Origin: an uncultured Clostridiaceae bacterium
GTDB taxonomy: Bacteria; Bacillota; Clostridia; TANB77; CAG-508
DNA length: 41,117 bases
Direction: 5' to 3'
Assembly (NCBI GenBank): GCA_946493085.1
Contig: CAMMAC010000013.1
Location: 1 to 41,117, forward strand
Shown: positions 8,404 to 16,396 of the stretch, one piece after another
Position numbering within the stretch: position 1 is the stretch's first letter
Layout: each line of letters begins with the position of its first letter
Made by a program: the position numbers and the translations under genes
The notes under the pieces: model-generated
The model's input: the letters and a program-made list of their open reading frames with translations, nothing else
Told to the model about the DNA's origin: nothing
Databases searched by the model: none

Positions 8404-9228
8404 CTATCTATTCATACTTTCTTCTTTTTGGTTCTGTAAAAAATAAGAGGTCTCATATTTTTGTTTTCCTTTTATTTGTGATTTTTTTAACATCTGTCCA
8501 ATCGTTTTGATACATCTCTTAAAATCAATTACATAAGGATGTGGTATTTGATTAGCAACTAAAACTTTATGAGATTCCTTTAAATTTCTATAATATCCTT
8601 TTATTCCGTCTGTACTTATTCCTCCTACACGCATATATACCAAATCATCATCAATATAAGATAGGTGAATGTTTTTATCTTTTAGCATACGAACCATAAA
8701 GTCATAGTCTGCTACAATACGATAGGACAAATGAAATAATCCCACTTTCTCATATACTTCTTTTTTTAAATATAAAGTAGGATGTGCTGGTATCCAACCT
8801 TCCTCTAGTTTCCCCTCTTTTGATCTCCATATTCTTTGTGGCTTTGTCATTGTTTCTGCATCCATAAAAATAAGGTTTCCATAACTTCCATCACAATTGT
8901 TCTTTTCAAAACAATTTACGATCTCTTGCAATACGTCTTGGTGGGCATATTTATCATCTGAATTTAAGATACCAATTACATCTCCCGTTGCCATTTGAAT
9001 GCCTTTATTCATAGCATCATATAACCCAGAATCTTTTTCTGAAATGTATTTTAGTCTTCCTTTGTAGGCATCTTCATAAGATTTTACAATATCCATTGTA
9101 GCATCTTTTGAAGCACCATCTACTATAATATGTTCAAAATTAGTATAAGTTTGTCCCAATACAGACTCTAATGTATCTCTTACTGTGCCTGCTGATTGAA
9201 ATGTTGCTGTGATAATTGATATTTTCAT
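8404..9228 (-). CDS. Family 2 glycosyltransferase (WcaA-like)
   Basis: About 274 residues. MKISIITATFQSAGTVRDTL is the standard N-terminus of this subfamily, followed by HIIVDGASKDATMDIV, ISEKDSGLYDAMNKGI and the DxD-type LNSDDKYAHQDV near residue 90. I chose the ATG at 9228 because of this N-terminus; the frame runs on to a TTG at 9297 with no family match. The Shine-Dalgarno AGGAG is 11 bases away, longer than usual. It lies downstream of an empty prepilin-gene leader, so it may be transcribed from that side or share the surface polysaccharide transcript. Confidence 0.85.
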   Translation of the reverse strand: MKISIITATFQSAGTVRDTLESVLGQTYTNFEHIIVDGASKDATMDIVKSYEDAYKGRLKYISEKDSGLYDAMNKGIQMATGDVIGILNSDDKYAHQDVLQEIVNCFEKNNCDGSYGNLIFMDAETMTKPQRIWRSKEGKLEEGWIPAHPTLYLKKEVYEKVGLFHLSYRIVADYDFMVRMLKDKNIHLSYIDDDLVYMRVGGISTDGIKGYYRNLKESHKVLVANQIPHPYVIDFKRCIKTIGQMLKKSQIKGKQKYETSYFLQNQKEESMNR

Positions 9229-9395
9229 TTTTACTTTTTCTCCTAGATTTTTTACTTTATCCTTAAGCATAATATCATTTTCTCTAGTAAAAAGCAACAG
9301 AATTTCTTTTTATTTTCTATTTTGTTATTAATTATAAAAGTATTTCATAAAGTAAGAAACCATTTTTCCTTTTCTTCATTCTTTTATTAGTACAT

Positions 9396-9496
9396 GTTAA
9401 AATCCTCCTCGCTTTTTTACGAGAAGGATTTATCTCTTTTACTTTTTCTTACTCTTTATTTTTGTTTTCTAATGTTAATTTATTTTCCTAATCTTC
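9396..9496 (-). promoter_or_regulatory. Conserved prepilin-gene leader, copy B, without a gene
   Basis: The hairpin AAATCCTTCTCG / CGAGGAGGATTT (one G-T pair, 8-nt loop) with its buried GGAGG site ends at an ATG at 9395 that is followed by TAC and TAA, so nothing is encoded. Upstream bases and the distal AAAATAAATTAA block resemble copies at 2267, 10673 and 32844 but more loosely. The distal end overlaps the stop codon of the LamG gene. The stretch from here to the glycosyltransferase start at 9228 holds no gene and only AT-rich sequence. Confidence 0.6.
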
Positions 9497-10672
9497 AGTA
9501 CTATTTTTGTTATTTCTATAAGCAATTGTTGTTTCACAGTTATCTGCGATTTCTTCATCCGTTAATACTTTATCATATAATCTACATGCATATAATTCCA
9601 TAGCAGAATAATTCTCATTATACTCTGAACCTGAAATTCTTAATCCTACTGTGAAAGGAACTGTATTATCTGTTAATTCTCCATTCACTAACCAATCATG
9701 GCTACAAACAGTGGAGCCTAAAAAATTACCATTTATATATAGAGCCATAGTATTTGTTTCTAGGTTTACCGTCATTGTGATATAATTTCCTCCTTCTTGT
9801 TGAAAACTAGTATTAAGTTCTTTTCGTATCCAATGGTTACTTCCCTCTGTAAATACCCAATCTGATTCACAAGGATAATTAGAAAAAGCTGCATCAAAAA
9901 TATGACTTCCTGCTATTCCTATTCTAAATCTACGAGAATAATTATTTACATCTCCTAATACAGATTTGCTTAACATAAATATGTCTCCTAATTCATCGCT
10001 GCTCTTTCCATAAAATTCAAAAGTAAATCCTTTATCAATTGGAGTATCTGCATAGATTTCTATATAATCATTCACTCCATCAAATAAAATAGCATCTCCA
10101 TTATATCCATAACCGTCTCCCGGCATTACTCCATATAATGTTACTCCTTCTCCCCAACTATCTTCATCTTCCATATTCACTGGATCTACATTTAATAGCA
10201 GTCCTTCCGTTACTGCTAGGTTCATTCCATAATAGGTTTCTATATAATCTTCCATATGAATAGCTATCATTTCTCCTGTTTGCGAATGAACAAGCCAATT
10301 TTGTGTTGTTTGTCCAAAGCCAGAAATACTAGTATTTTCCGGAATATATATCCATCCATCTCCATAGCTTGTTCCATCATTCTTATTGGTTAATATATGC
10401 CATCTAGTCCCATTTCCTTGTGTTTTGCTATATAGTGTTGTTCCTATTTGCAACTCTGTACCACTTAATTCATTTTCTAAGATTGCTAATTGTATACTTT
10501 CTTTTTCTTGCGCCTGCTTTGTATCTTCCGCTGCCCTTTGTGCTTGTGTAATAATTCCATTATCACCTACTATCATATTAATACTTACTCCTGCTAAAAT
10601 AATTAAAATAATGATAGTTACCACTAAAGCAATTAACGTAATTCCTCTTTGCTTATTCTTTTGTTTGCACAT
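9488..10672 (-). CDS. Prepilin-leader secreted protein with LamG/concanavalin-like domain
   Basis: 394 residues. The N-terminus is charged then GITLIALVVTIIILIILAGV, a type III (prepilin peptidase) signal cut after Gly, with Ala instead of Glu at mature position 5. A short amphipathic helix (ITQAQRAAEDTKQAQEKES) follows, a linker with WHILTNKNDGTSYGDGW, and from about residue 195 a jelly-roll LamG domain: ILFDGVNDYIEIYADTPIDK, FTFEFYGKSSDE, TMALYINGNFLGS and a closing MELYACRLYDKVLTDEEIA. Expected at the outer membrane face, possibly binding a glycan. Leader copy C precedes it and a GH25 lysozyme gene lies upstream on the same strand. Confidence 0.85.
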   Translation of the reverse strand: MCKQKNKQRGITLIALVVTIIILIILAGVSINMIVGDNGIITQAQRAAEDTKQAQEKESIQLAILENELSGTELQIGTTLYSKTQGNGTRWHILTNKNDGTSYGDGWIYIPENTSISGFGQTTQNWLVHSQTGEMIAIHMEDYIETYYGMNLAVTEGLLLNVDPVNMEDEDSWGEGVTLYGVMPGDGYGYNGDAILFDGVNDYIEIYADTPIDKGFTFEFYGKSSDELGDIFMLSKSVLGDVNNYSRRFRIGIAGSHIFDAAFSNYPCESDWVFTEGSNHWIRKELNTSFQQEGGNYITMTVNLETNTMALYINGNFLGSTVCSHDWLVNGELTDNTVPFTVGLRISGSEYNENYSAMELYACRLYDKVLTDEEIADNCETTIAYRNNKNSTED

Positions 10673-10780
10673 GATAAAATCCTCCTCGTTTTTATTTCTT
10701 ACGAGAAGGATTATATCGTTTCTTTATTTCTTATTTTCTTTTATCTTCCTTTTTTGCTGGTTACTTATTTCCATAATTTT
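10673..10780 (-). promoter_or_regulatory. Conserved prepilin-gene leader, copy C, with Shine-Dalgarno-sequestering hairpin
   Basis: 108 nt before the ATG at 10672. The distal block AAAATTATGGAAATAAGTAA starts 14 nt after the GH25 stop codon. Then come AATAAAGAAACGATATAATC and a hairpin ATAATCCTTCTCGT / ACGAGGAGGAT with a loop of about 11 nt. The GGAGG site is in the 3' arm. Compared with copy D, base changes in the stem keep pairing (T-G to C-G, C-G to T-G), which supports a real RNA structure. Confidence 0.75.
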
Positions 10781-10793
10781 TCTTTTCTGCAAT

Positions 10794-13265
10794 TTAATCA
10801 TACCAAATATTCATATCTGTATTTCCGTTTACTCCATTTACTTTACCGCTACTGGTATATTGCCACATTTTGAATTTTCCAGAATAGTTAGACGGTTTAT
10901 CTAGCGGATTATCCTGTGTTGCTCCTGTGTAGTGGGCAAGCCAAAAGGAATAGCCACTTAATTTTGACATATCTAAGTTATTGGTTGCAAAGTTTTTATC
11001 TGCATATATCATTGGCGTATAGCCTGCTTTCTTTATGTAGTCTGCAAACGCTCTGCAGATTTTTGTTCTCATTTCTTTCGATACCTTATCTGCTCTTCCT
11101 GTGTTGTTTGGTGCACCGGAATATTCCACATCAATTACTACTGGATAGGTTATTTTATAATCTTTAATAATGCTTACTACGAACTTTGCTTCTTCTATAG
11201 CTTCTTGCTCGTTAATAGCTTGTGAAAAGAAGTAAGCTCCTATTGGAATACCATTTTTAATAGCATTTTTTGCATTCTCATCAAATTTAGTATCTTGTAC
11301 TAATTTTCCATTTACACCATCATCTGAAGTTCCCCAACCTCGAAATCCTGCTCTTATCATAGCAAATTCTATTCCTTCTTTTTTCACTTTTGTCCAATCT
11401 ATAGTTCCTTGATAAGAAGAAACGTCAATTCCAGTTTTAATATCTGTATGAAATAATACTTTCTTGCTTATATTTCCTATTTCCTCATTTGTTTTTGTAT
11501 TCCATAACTTTACTGTAATGGTATGATAACCTGCCTCATATTTTTCAATATTTATATTTTCTACTAAAAATCCCGGAGTTGGATTAATGTTTTCTTTTCC
11601 GTAGGTAGCACCATGTGCTTTTATCACATCTGATCTTTTTAACCTTTGAATTTTTTGAGAAACTTCTTTTCCGTCTATGTATATTTTTAAAGAAGTAGTC
11701 TTACTATTAGACATTGCCCATCCTTTAATGCGAATCGTTTTTTGATAAATTTGACTACTAGATGGCTCTTCTATATTAAATAAAGCAGAATATTTTTTTA
11801 TATTAAACTTTCGAGAAGTGCTAATTGCTGTTTCTCCTGTTGCTGGATTAATCACTCTTATACTAATCGTGTGTGTGCCATCTTTATATCCAGATAAATC
11901 TATATTTTCTTGATATCCCGGCTTTGGATTTGTTGTTTTTCCTCCGTATCCTTTTACTCCATTAATAACATCTGTCCTATCTATTCGATTTTGCACTGTT
12001 TTTACTACTTTTTCATCTATCAAAATCTGAATTTGTGCATTTGGATTTTCTGACATTACCCAACCTTTTACTGTCATACTATCTTTTACAGTCTGAGAAT
12101 TAGTTGGTGTCTCTAAGTTCATCGTTGTATCATATTTTTTTAATGTAAAGTTTCTAGTTGTTGTTTCCAGAACCTCGTTCGTTTGGGGATTTAATACATT
12201 AATTTGTATATTGTGTTTTCCATCCTTATAGCTGGCTAAACTAATTGTTTCTTGATATCCCGGTTTTGGATTTGTTCCTTTCCCACCATAACCGCTAACT
12301 GCATTTAATACATCTTGTCTTGTCACTCGGTTAGATACTACTTTTACCTCTTTTCCATCTATTTTTATTTGTATCTTTGCATTACTATTTTGAGACATTA
12401 CCCAGCCTTTTACTGTTAAATTCGGATCTATTACTGTTTTATTTGGTGTTGGTGACTCTAAATTCATAGTAGTTGGATATTTTTTTAGATTGATCGTACG
12501 AGTTGTGGTTTCTAATACCTCATTAGTAGTTGGATGTTTTACCGTTATGGTAATAGTATGTCTCCCATCTTTATAGCCAGATAAATTGATTGTTTCTTGG
12601 TAACCTGGCTTTGGATTTTTCTTACTTCCTCCATATCCTTCAATTGCTTTTAAAACATCTGTCCTCATTACTCTATTTTGTACTGTTTTTACTACTGTTC
12701 CATCTACTGCAATATCAATTTGTGCATTAGAAAGTTCAGACATTACCCAGCCTTTTACTGTTATAGAAGCTGTTACTTGCTTACCATTTGCGGGTTCTTC
12801 TAAATTCATGGTAGTTGGATAATTTTGTAACATAATGTCTCTTTGTGTTTGCTCTAAAATTTGGTTATTTTGTGTATTAATAATTTGTAGCTTTAGAGAA
12901 TATCTTCCGCTTGCATAACTAGATAAATCAATTGTTTGGTCATATCCTGGTTTTGGATTAGATTTGCTACCTCCACAACCAGATACCCCAGCTAATACAT
13001 CTGTTCTTGTTACTCTTTTAGTGATGGTTGCCACTTCTTTATCATTTAAATATACTTTTATGGCATATTGGGGTGCATTCGTCATTACCCACCCTTTCAT
13101 ATGTAATTGTTTGGCAGAGCGCTTTCCACTTACTGGCTCCTCTAAATTCATTTTTGTCTCATAGCTTGCTGCTTCTACTTTGGTTTGTCCTACCAACATT
13201 TGTAAAGCAAATAAACTCACTAATATTCCTAGTGTTATTCCTAGTAGTTTTAACTTTTGTCTCAT
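10794..13265 (-). CDS. Secreted GH25 lysozyme (muramidase) with five Ig-like repeats
   Basis: 823 residues. Signal peptide at 1-32 (hydrophobic core GITLGILVSLFALQMLVG, ending VEAAS). Five repeats of about 115 residues start near 39, 153, 265, 381 and 496; each has xMNLEEP, KGWVM, a DGKEV hairpin, RTDV and NPKPGYQE. The GH25 domain fills 607-823: TGIDVSSYQG with D614, and VVIDVEYSGAP with D712 and E714, the acidic residues used by this family to cut the glycan chain of peptidoglycan. No LPxTG motif or choline repeats; the Ig-like repeats may hold it to the wall or its polymers. The Shine-Dalgarno GAGGGG is unusually far (14 nt) from the ATG. Confidence 0.92.
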   Translation of the reverse strand: MRQKLKLLGITLGILVSLFALQMLVGQTKVEAASYETKMNLEEPVSGKRSAKQLHMKGWVMTNAPQYAIKVYLNDKEVATITKRVTRTDVLAGVSGCGGSKSNPKPGYDQTIDLSSYASGRYSLKLQIINTQNNQILEQTQRDIMLQNYPTTMNLEEPANGKQVTASITVKGWVMSELSNAQIDIAVDGTVVKTVQNRVMRTDVLKAIEGYGGSKKNPKPGYQETINLSGYKDGRHTITITVKHPTTNEVLETTTRTINLKKYPTTMNLESPTPNKTVIDPNLTVKGWVMSQNSNAKIQIKIDGKEVKVVSNRVTRQDVLNAVSGYGGKGTNPKPGYQETISLASYKDGKHNIQINVLNPQTNEVLETTTRNFTLKKYDTTMNLETPTNSQTVKDSMTVKGWVMSENPNAQIQILIDEKVVKTVQNRIDRTDVINGVKGYGGKTTNPKPGYQENIDLSGYKDGTHTISIRVINPATGETAISTSRKFNIKKYSALFNIEEPSSSQIYQKTIRIKGWAMSNSKTTSLKIYIDGKEVSQKIQRLKRSDVIKAHGATYGKENINPTPGFLVENINIEKYEAGYHTITVKLWNTKTNEEIGNISKKVLFHTDIKTGIDVSSYQGTIDWTKVKKEGIEFAMIRAGFRGWGTSDDGVNGKLVQDTKFDENAKNAIKNGIPIGAYFFSQAINEQEAIEEAKFVVSIIKDYKITYPVVIDVEYSGAPNNTGRADKVSKEMRTKICRAFADYIKKAGYTPMIYADKNFATNNLDMSKLSGYSFWLAHYTGATQDNPLDKPSNYSGKFKMWQYTSSGKVNGVNGNTDMNIWYD

Positions 13266-13315
13266 TTTAAAATCACATTCCCCTCTCTTTTTGTTTTTTC
13301 CCTTTTATTCTACCA

Positions 13316-13349
13316 AAAAAAAGAAAAGAAGACAATAGGCAATGTCTTC
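13316..13349 (-). terminator. Rho-independent terminator after the DUF2304 gene
   Basis: On the minus strand GAAGACA pairs with TGTCTTC around an 8-nt loop, followed by TTTTCTTTTTTTT. It lies 8 nt after the DUF2304 stop and separates the upstream polysaccharide genes from the GH25 gene. Just past it TAGAAT could serve as a -10 for the GH25 transcript with TTGTCT inside the stem as -35 (18 bp); this is only a suggestion. Confidence 0.75.
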
Positions 13350-13356
13350 CAATTTT

Positions 13357-13722
13357 CTACTTCTTTTCTTTTTGTTTCTCTTCTAAATCCTCCACTCTCT
13401 TCTTAAGTAGGGAAATTTCTTGTACTAGCAAGATATTTTTTTTATTTTCTTTTGATAAAATAATATTTAAATTAAATATCAAATAGAAGCATATAAAAAT
13501 AGCTACACAAAAAATCATATTTACAGTAAGTTCAAAACCTAACAAGTGAGAAATATTTTCTACTAAATTTGGAATAGCTAGCGCTATTACTAATACTAAC
13601 CCTGTTAATATCCAAAAAACGGAGAAAGAAAGCTGTACTTTTTTATGTTTAATCGCTCTTAATATAAAAAACAAATAAATAACGGTAACGACAATTAGTG
13701 CTATTCTTAAAGTTAGTCCCAT
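13357..13722 (-). CDS. DUF2304 membrane protein, partner of a DPM1-like glycosyltransferase
   Basis: About 121 residues: three hydrophobic helices (LRIALIVVTVIYLFFILRA, SVFWILTGLVLVIALAIP, VNMIFCVAIFICFYLIFNL) and a C-terminal coiled coil (QEISLLKKRVEDLEEKQ). This is the DUF2304 layout. Such proteins are regularly encoded directly after a polyprenyl-phosphate glycosyltransferase, as here, where the upstream stop TAG and this ATG are one base apart. The ATG at 13722 has GGAGG seven bases before it; the frame extends to 13761 inside the neighbour. Probably a membrane partner of the transferase; no activity is known. Confidence 0.85.
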   Translation of the reverse strand: MGLTLRIALIVVTVIYLFFILRAIKHKKVQLSFSVFWILTGLVLVIALAIPNLVENISHLLGFELTVNMIFCVAIFICFYLIFNLNIILSKENKKNILLVQEISLLKKRVEDLEEKQKEKK

Positions 13723-13723
13723 A

Positions 13724-14437
13724 CTATTTCCTCCTTTCTTTCTTAATTCCAATGGAATCAATAAAAATGGCTAAACTTACCTTTATCATATAATCAATGC
13801 TTGTCCATGGGCTTACAAAAGATTTTCCTGCTACTCTTTCTTTCATATTTACAGGTACTTCTGTTACCCTATAGCCTTTTTTTAACATACACACTGTTGA
13901 CTCTGGCTCTGGATAATCTGTTGGATATTCTTTTGCAAATTCCTCTATAATAGATTTATCTGCTGCACGAAAACCAGAAGTTGGATCTGTAATTTTTTGT
14001 TTACATAAGCATTTTATCATAAAAGAAATCAAACGGCTTCCTAATCTTCTCATAAAAGTAGATTGAAAACTACTTTTGCTTTTATCTAAATAGCGAGTAC
14101 CTATTACTAAATTTGCTTTTCCTTCTATGATAGGTTCACAAATATCTTTTACATAATTGATATCATGTTGCCCATCCCCATCAAATTGAATAGCGATATC
14201 ATAATTGTGCAAATAGGCATAGCGATACCCCGTTTGTACCGCTCCCCCAATTCCTAGATTATGCACTAAATTCACATGGTTTAAATGATTTTCTTCCAAA
14301 ATGCTTTTAGTTTTATCACGAGAGCCATCATTAATCACCACATAATCTATCTCACTACTATATTCTTCTATTTCTCTACATACTCTTAAAATATTTTCTT
14401 CTTCGTTATAGGCTGGTATAATTAGTAAAACTTTCAT
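13724..14437 (-). CDS. DPM1-like polyprenyl-phosphate glycosyltransferase (family 2)
   Basis: 237 residues, GT-A only. MKVLLIIPAYNEEENILRV, VVINDGSRDKTKSIL, HNLGIGGAVQTGYRYA, and the metal site QFDGDGQHDINYV near residue 90 are the standard motifs of dolichol-phosphate mannosyltransferase relatives. KITDPTSGFRAADKSII and TEVPVNMKERVAGKSFVSPW near the end confirm the subfamily. It makes a polyprenyl-phosphate sugar used by membrane GT-C enzymes outside. It overlaps nothing but is coupled to the DUF2304 gene. The upstream DUF2142 protein is a plausible user or partner. Confidence 0.92.
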   Translation of the reverse strand: MKVLLIIPAYNEEENILRVCREIEEYSSEIDYVVINDGSRDKTKSILEENHLNHVNLVHNLGIGGAVQTGYRYAYLHNYDIAIQFDGDGQHDINYVKDICEPIIEGKANLVIGTRYLDKSKSSFQSTFMRRLGSRLISFMIKCLCKQKITDPTSGFRAADKSIIEEFAKEYPTDYPEPESTVCMLKKGYRVTEVPVNMKERVAGKSFVSPWTSIDYMIKVSLAIFIDSIGIKKERRK

Positions 14438-14482
14438 TTCTCTTACTCTCTTTCTTTATTATGTTACAATTATCCCTTATTC

Positions 14483-14504
14483 GTGTATATTTAATAATAT
14501 ACAC
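14483..14504. repeat. Short intergenic inverted repeat
   Basis: GTGTATATT and AATATACAC form a perfect 9-bp stem with a 4-base loop in the 93-nt gap between the DUF2142 gene and the DPM1-like gene. No T-run follows on either strand, so it is not a clear terminator; a processing or protein-binding site is possible. Confidence 0.45.
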
Positions 14505-14530
14505 TTTCCTAAATGATATAGCAAGTCTTT

Positions 14531-16072
14531 TTAAACTAAAAAATGTTGGAATATGGTATTTAATGTTATGCCATTTAGTAGGACCAGTACAATCGGCAAC
14601 CACAAATGTACATGGTTCCATTTTATATAATTTTGCTTCATACTTACACATAATAGCAATAATGGAAGTAATGGAATAAAATATCTTCCTTGCACACCTT
14701 CTACTACCTCTGCTCCAACACCCGTCCATGAAATGTACATAGCGCCTATAATTAAAAGAGCAGTTCCTACGACAATAAGGAAATTCCAAATTTTTTGTTT
14801 TCTGGAAAATGCCACCTCATTATTTTCTATCATACTAGAAAAAATCACTAGTACTAGGAAAGCAATGGTGATAAGTGGAGAAACCACAATATCTAACCAT
14901 CCTAGTGGAGAGGCAATCATTCCAAATAAATAGCTTTCTCCATATACATCTATTGTATTTTTTAGTACTTTTACAAAAGAAATTGGATTGCTAAGCACTC
15001 CTTTAATTTGTTCTGTTCCATTTACATTCTGTGCCTCATAATAGGTCTGGGCAGATGGATTTACCAAGGTTGTACTATATATATAATTTACTCCTACTAG
15101 GATAATACAAATAAGAGTTCCTACTCCAAAAATAGCTATTTTTTCTTTCTTTGTCATTTGTTTGCTAAATATTAGCATAAAACCTAATCCTATCATTGGA
15201 ACATATGCCATTTTTGCTAATGAAACAAATAGGATTAGCAAACTATACCCAAATAGCTGCTTTTTTGTGATTTTCTCTTTTTGGAAAACTAATGCAATGG
15301 TATAGGCAATGTATACAAATAATCCCGTATTGATAATAGAATCTGCCGATAAGGATACCGCTTGTTGTAATACCATTGGTAAAAATAAACATGCCAATAG
15401 AATATATTTTCCAAAAGGTATCTTTTTAATAGCATAATAGCCTCCTGCTAAGAAGATAACAAAATTAGCCAATTTAGCAAGATATAATCCCCATAAAATA
15501 GGTATATGGCATAAACGTACTATTCCAAAAACAATGGCTGCTGGTAAATATAGTACAAAAGGATAGGCCTGTGCAGGAGAAATTACATTCACGGTTTCTC
15601 CACTATTTCCCCCTCTTGCTAGCATTTCTTTTAATTTTGCATAACTATTTAGTGTTTCTTGTTTTGCTTCTATTAGTTCTTCTGGCACATTTGTCCCTAT
15701 AGAATTTCCCTCTTCATCTTGCTGGGCAAAAATATGTCCTTCGGAAAAATCGTAAATACGCCATATATGTGCACTCTCATCTGGAGCATAAGTAGGTAGC
15801 ATAAATACTAAATAAAACATTCCTATGGGAATCATAAAGGTAAGAAATAATTTTTCTAATTTTTTCTTACTTTTCTTCGTATTATATACCATCCATTCTA
15901 TCACGATAATTGCTAATAGTATAGAAAATATGAGATATGGCTTAGAGAAATATCCTTGATAAAATTTGGTTGTAAATAACTCAAAAACACTAATTGCTAA
16001 TAGAAGAGAAAAAATTCCCTCTCCTACAAAACTAATTTTATTTACAAACGCAAACCATTTTTCTTTCATCAT
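14531..16072 (-). CDS. DUF2142 polytopic membrane protein
   Basis: About 513 residues with around 11-12 hydrophobic helices. DUF2142 landmarks are visible: PDESAHIWRIYDFSEGH near residue 115, QQAVSLSADSIINTG near 245, and EVVEGVQGRYFIPLLPLL near 465. Family members occur in surface polysaccharide and teichoic acid clusters and are thought to be GT-C type transferases or related membrane proteins. Four nearby codons could start it; the ATG at 16072 is seven bases after AAGGG, whereas the ATG at 16078 is too close. Between it and the next upstream gene lies a 200-bp palindromic element. Confidence 0.85.
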   Translation of the reverse strand: MMKEKWFAFVNKISFVGEGIFSLLLAISVFELFTTKFYQGYFSKPYLIFSILLAIIVIEWMVYNTKKSKKKLEKLFLTFMIPIGMFYLVFMLPTYAPDESAHIWRIYDFSEGHIFAQQDEEGNSIGTNVPEELIEAKQETLNSYAKLKEMLARGGNSGETVNVISPAQAYPFVLYLPAAIVFGIVRLCHIPILWGLYLAKLANFVIFLAGGYYAIKKIPFGKYILLACLFLPMVLQQAVSLSADSIINTGLFVYIAYTIALVFQKEKITKKQLFGYSLLILFVSLAKMAYVPMIGLGFMLIFSKQMTKKEKIAIFGVGTLICIILVGVNYIYSTTLVNPSAQTYYEAQNVNGTEQIKGVLSNPISFVKVLKNTIDVYGESYLFGMIASPLGWLDIVVSPLITIAFLVLVIFSSMIENNEVAFSRKQKIWNFLIVVGTALLIIGAMYISWTGVGAEVVEGVQGRYFIPLLPLLLLCVSMKQNYIKWNHVHLWLPIVLVLLNGITLNTIFQHFLV

Positions 16073-16086
16073 CTTCATTCCCTTCT

Positions 16087-16113
16087 GAACTTTAGGGACG
16101 TTCCTTAAAGTTC
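16087..16113. repeat. GAACTTTA palindromic repeat, copy 1
   Basis: 27 bp with 8-base arms GAACTTTA and TAAAGTTC and a centre close to GGGACGTTCCT. It reads the same as the copy at 34905 in the opposite orientation. It lies nine bases before the first ATG of the DUF2142 gene and forms the left flank of the palindromic element at 16158. Related copies lie at 16370, 19941 and 34905. Confidence 0.75.
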
Positions 16114-16157
16114 ATTTTTTATATACATAAATTTCCCTTCTTTTGTAATTTTATAAG

Positions 16158-16356
16158 AGCTAGTTTCTATAGTGGAGAAAATTTATAAACGACGCGCAGC
16201 GTTCAAACGAAGCCTTTAGGCGAAGTGCGGTTGGAGAAACCTGCCACAAAATGTCGCATTTCTCTTTATAACTTTAAAAGAATTCATGAAGACATTTTGT
16301 CTTAAAGGTTTCGACAGCAAGGAGTAAAAATTTTCTTTCCACTATAGAAACTAGCT
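16158..16356. mobile_element. MITE-like 199-bp nested palindromic element
   Basis: A perfect 19-bp terminal inverted repeat (AGCTAGTTTCTATAGTGGA at 16158-16176, its complement at 16338-16356) continues inwards into AAAATTT. A second inverted repeat lies inside: GAAACCTGCCACAAAATGTC at 16236-16255 against GACATTTTGT...AGGTTTC at 16291-16312. Small 4-bp hairpins (ACGC-GCGT, GCCT-AGGC) lie in the left half. The interior has more G+C than its surroundings. No open reading frame. It is flanked on both sides by GAACTTTA palindromes. I infer a non-autonomous mobile element; a structured RNA is the alternative. Confidence 0.6.
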
Positions 16357-16369
16357 TTTTCTCCTTTTT

Positions 16370-16396
16370 GAACTTTAAGTAACGTTCCTAAAGTCC
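16370..16396. repeat. GAACTTTA palindromic repeat, copy 2, overlapping a stop codon
   Basis: GAACTTTAAGTAACGTTCCT followed by AAAGTCC. The right arm has one change from the consensus TAAAGTTC. Read on the minus strand it supplies the last codons DFRNVT and the TAA stop of the 614-residue glycosyltransferase. Confidence 0.7.

Noticed and set aside
9488..10672. True type IV pilus subunit
   Set aside because: Mature position 5 is Ala, not Glu, and there are no pilus assembly genes nearby; described as prepilin-leader secreted protein instead.
10703..10708. TATAAT inside the leader hairpins (also in copies A and D) as a -10 promoter
   Set aside because: No -35-like hexamer lies 16-18 bp upstream in any copy and the motif is part of the paired 5' arm; a start there would cut the hairpin. 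Left as RNA structure, not promoter.
14406..14789. Minus-strand open frame covering the end of the DUF2142 gene
   Set aside because: Overlaps the clear DUF2142 reading frame in another phase and shows no family features; shadow frame.
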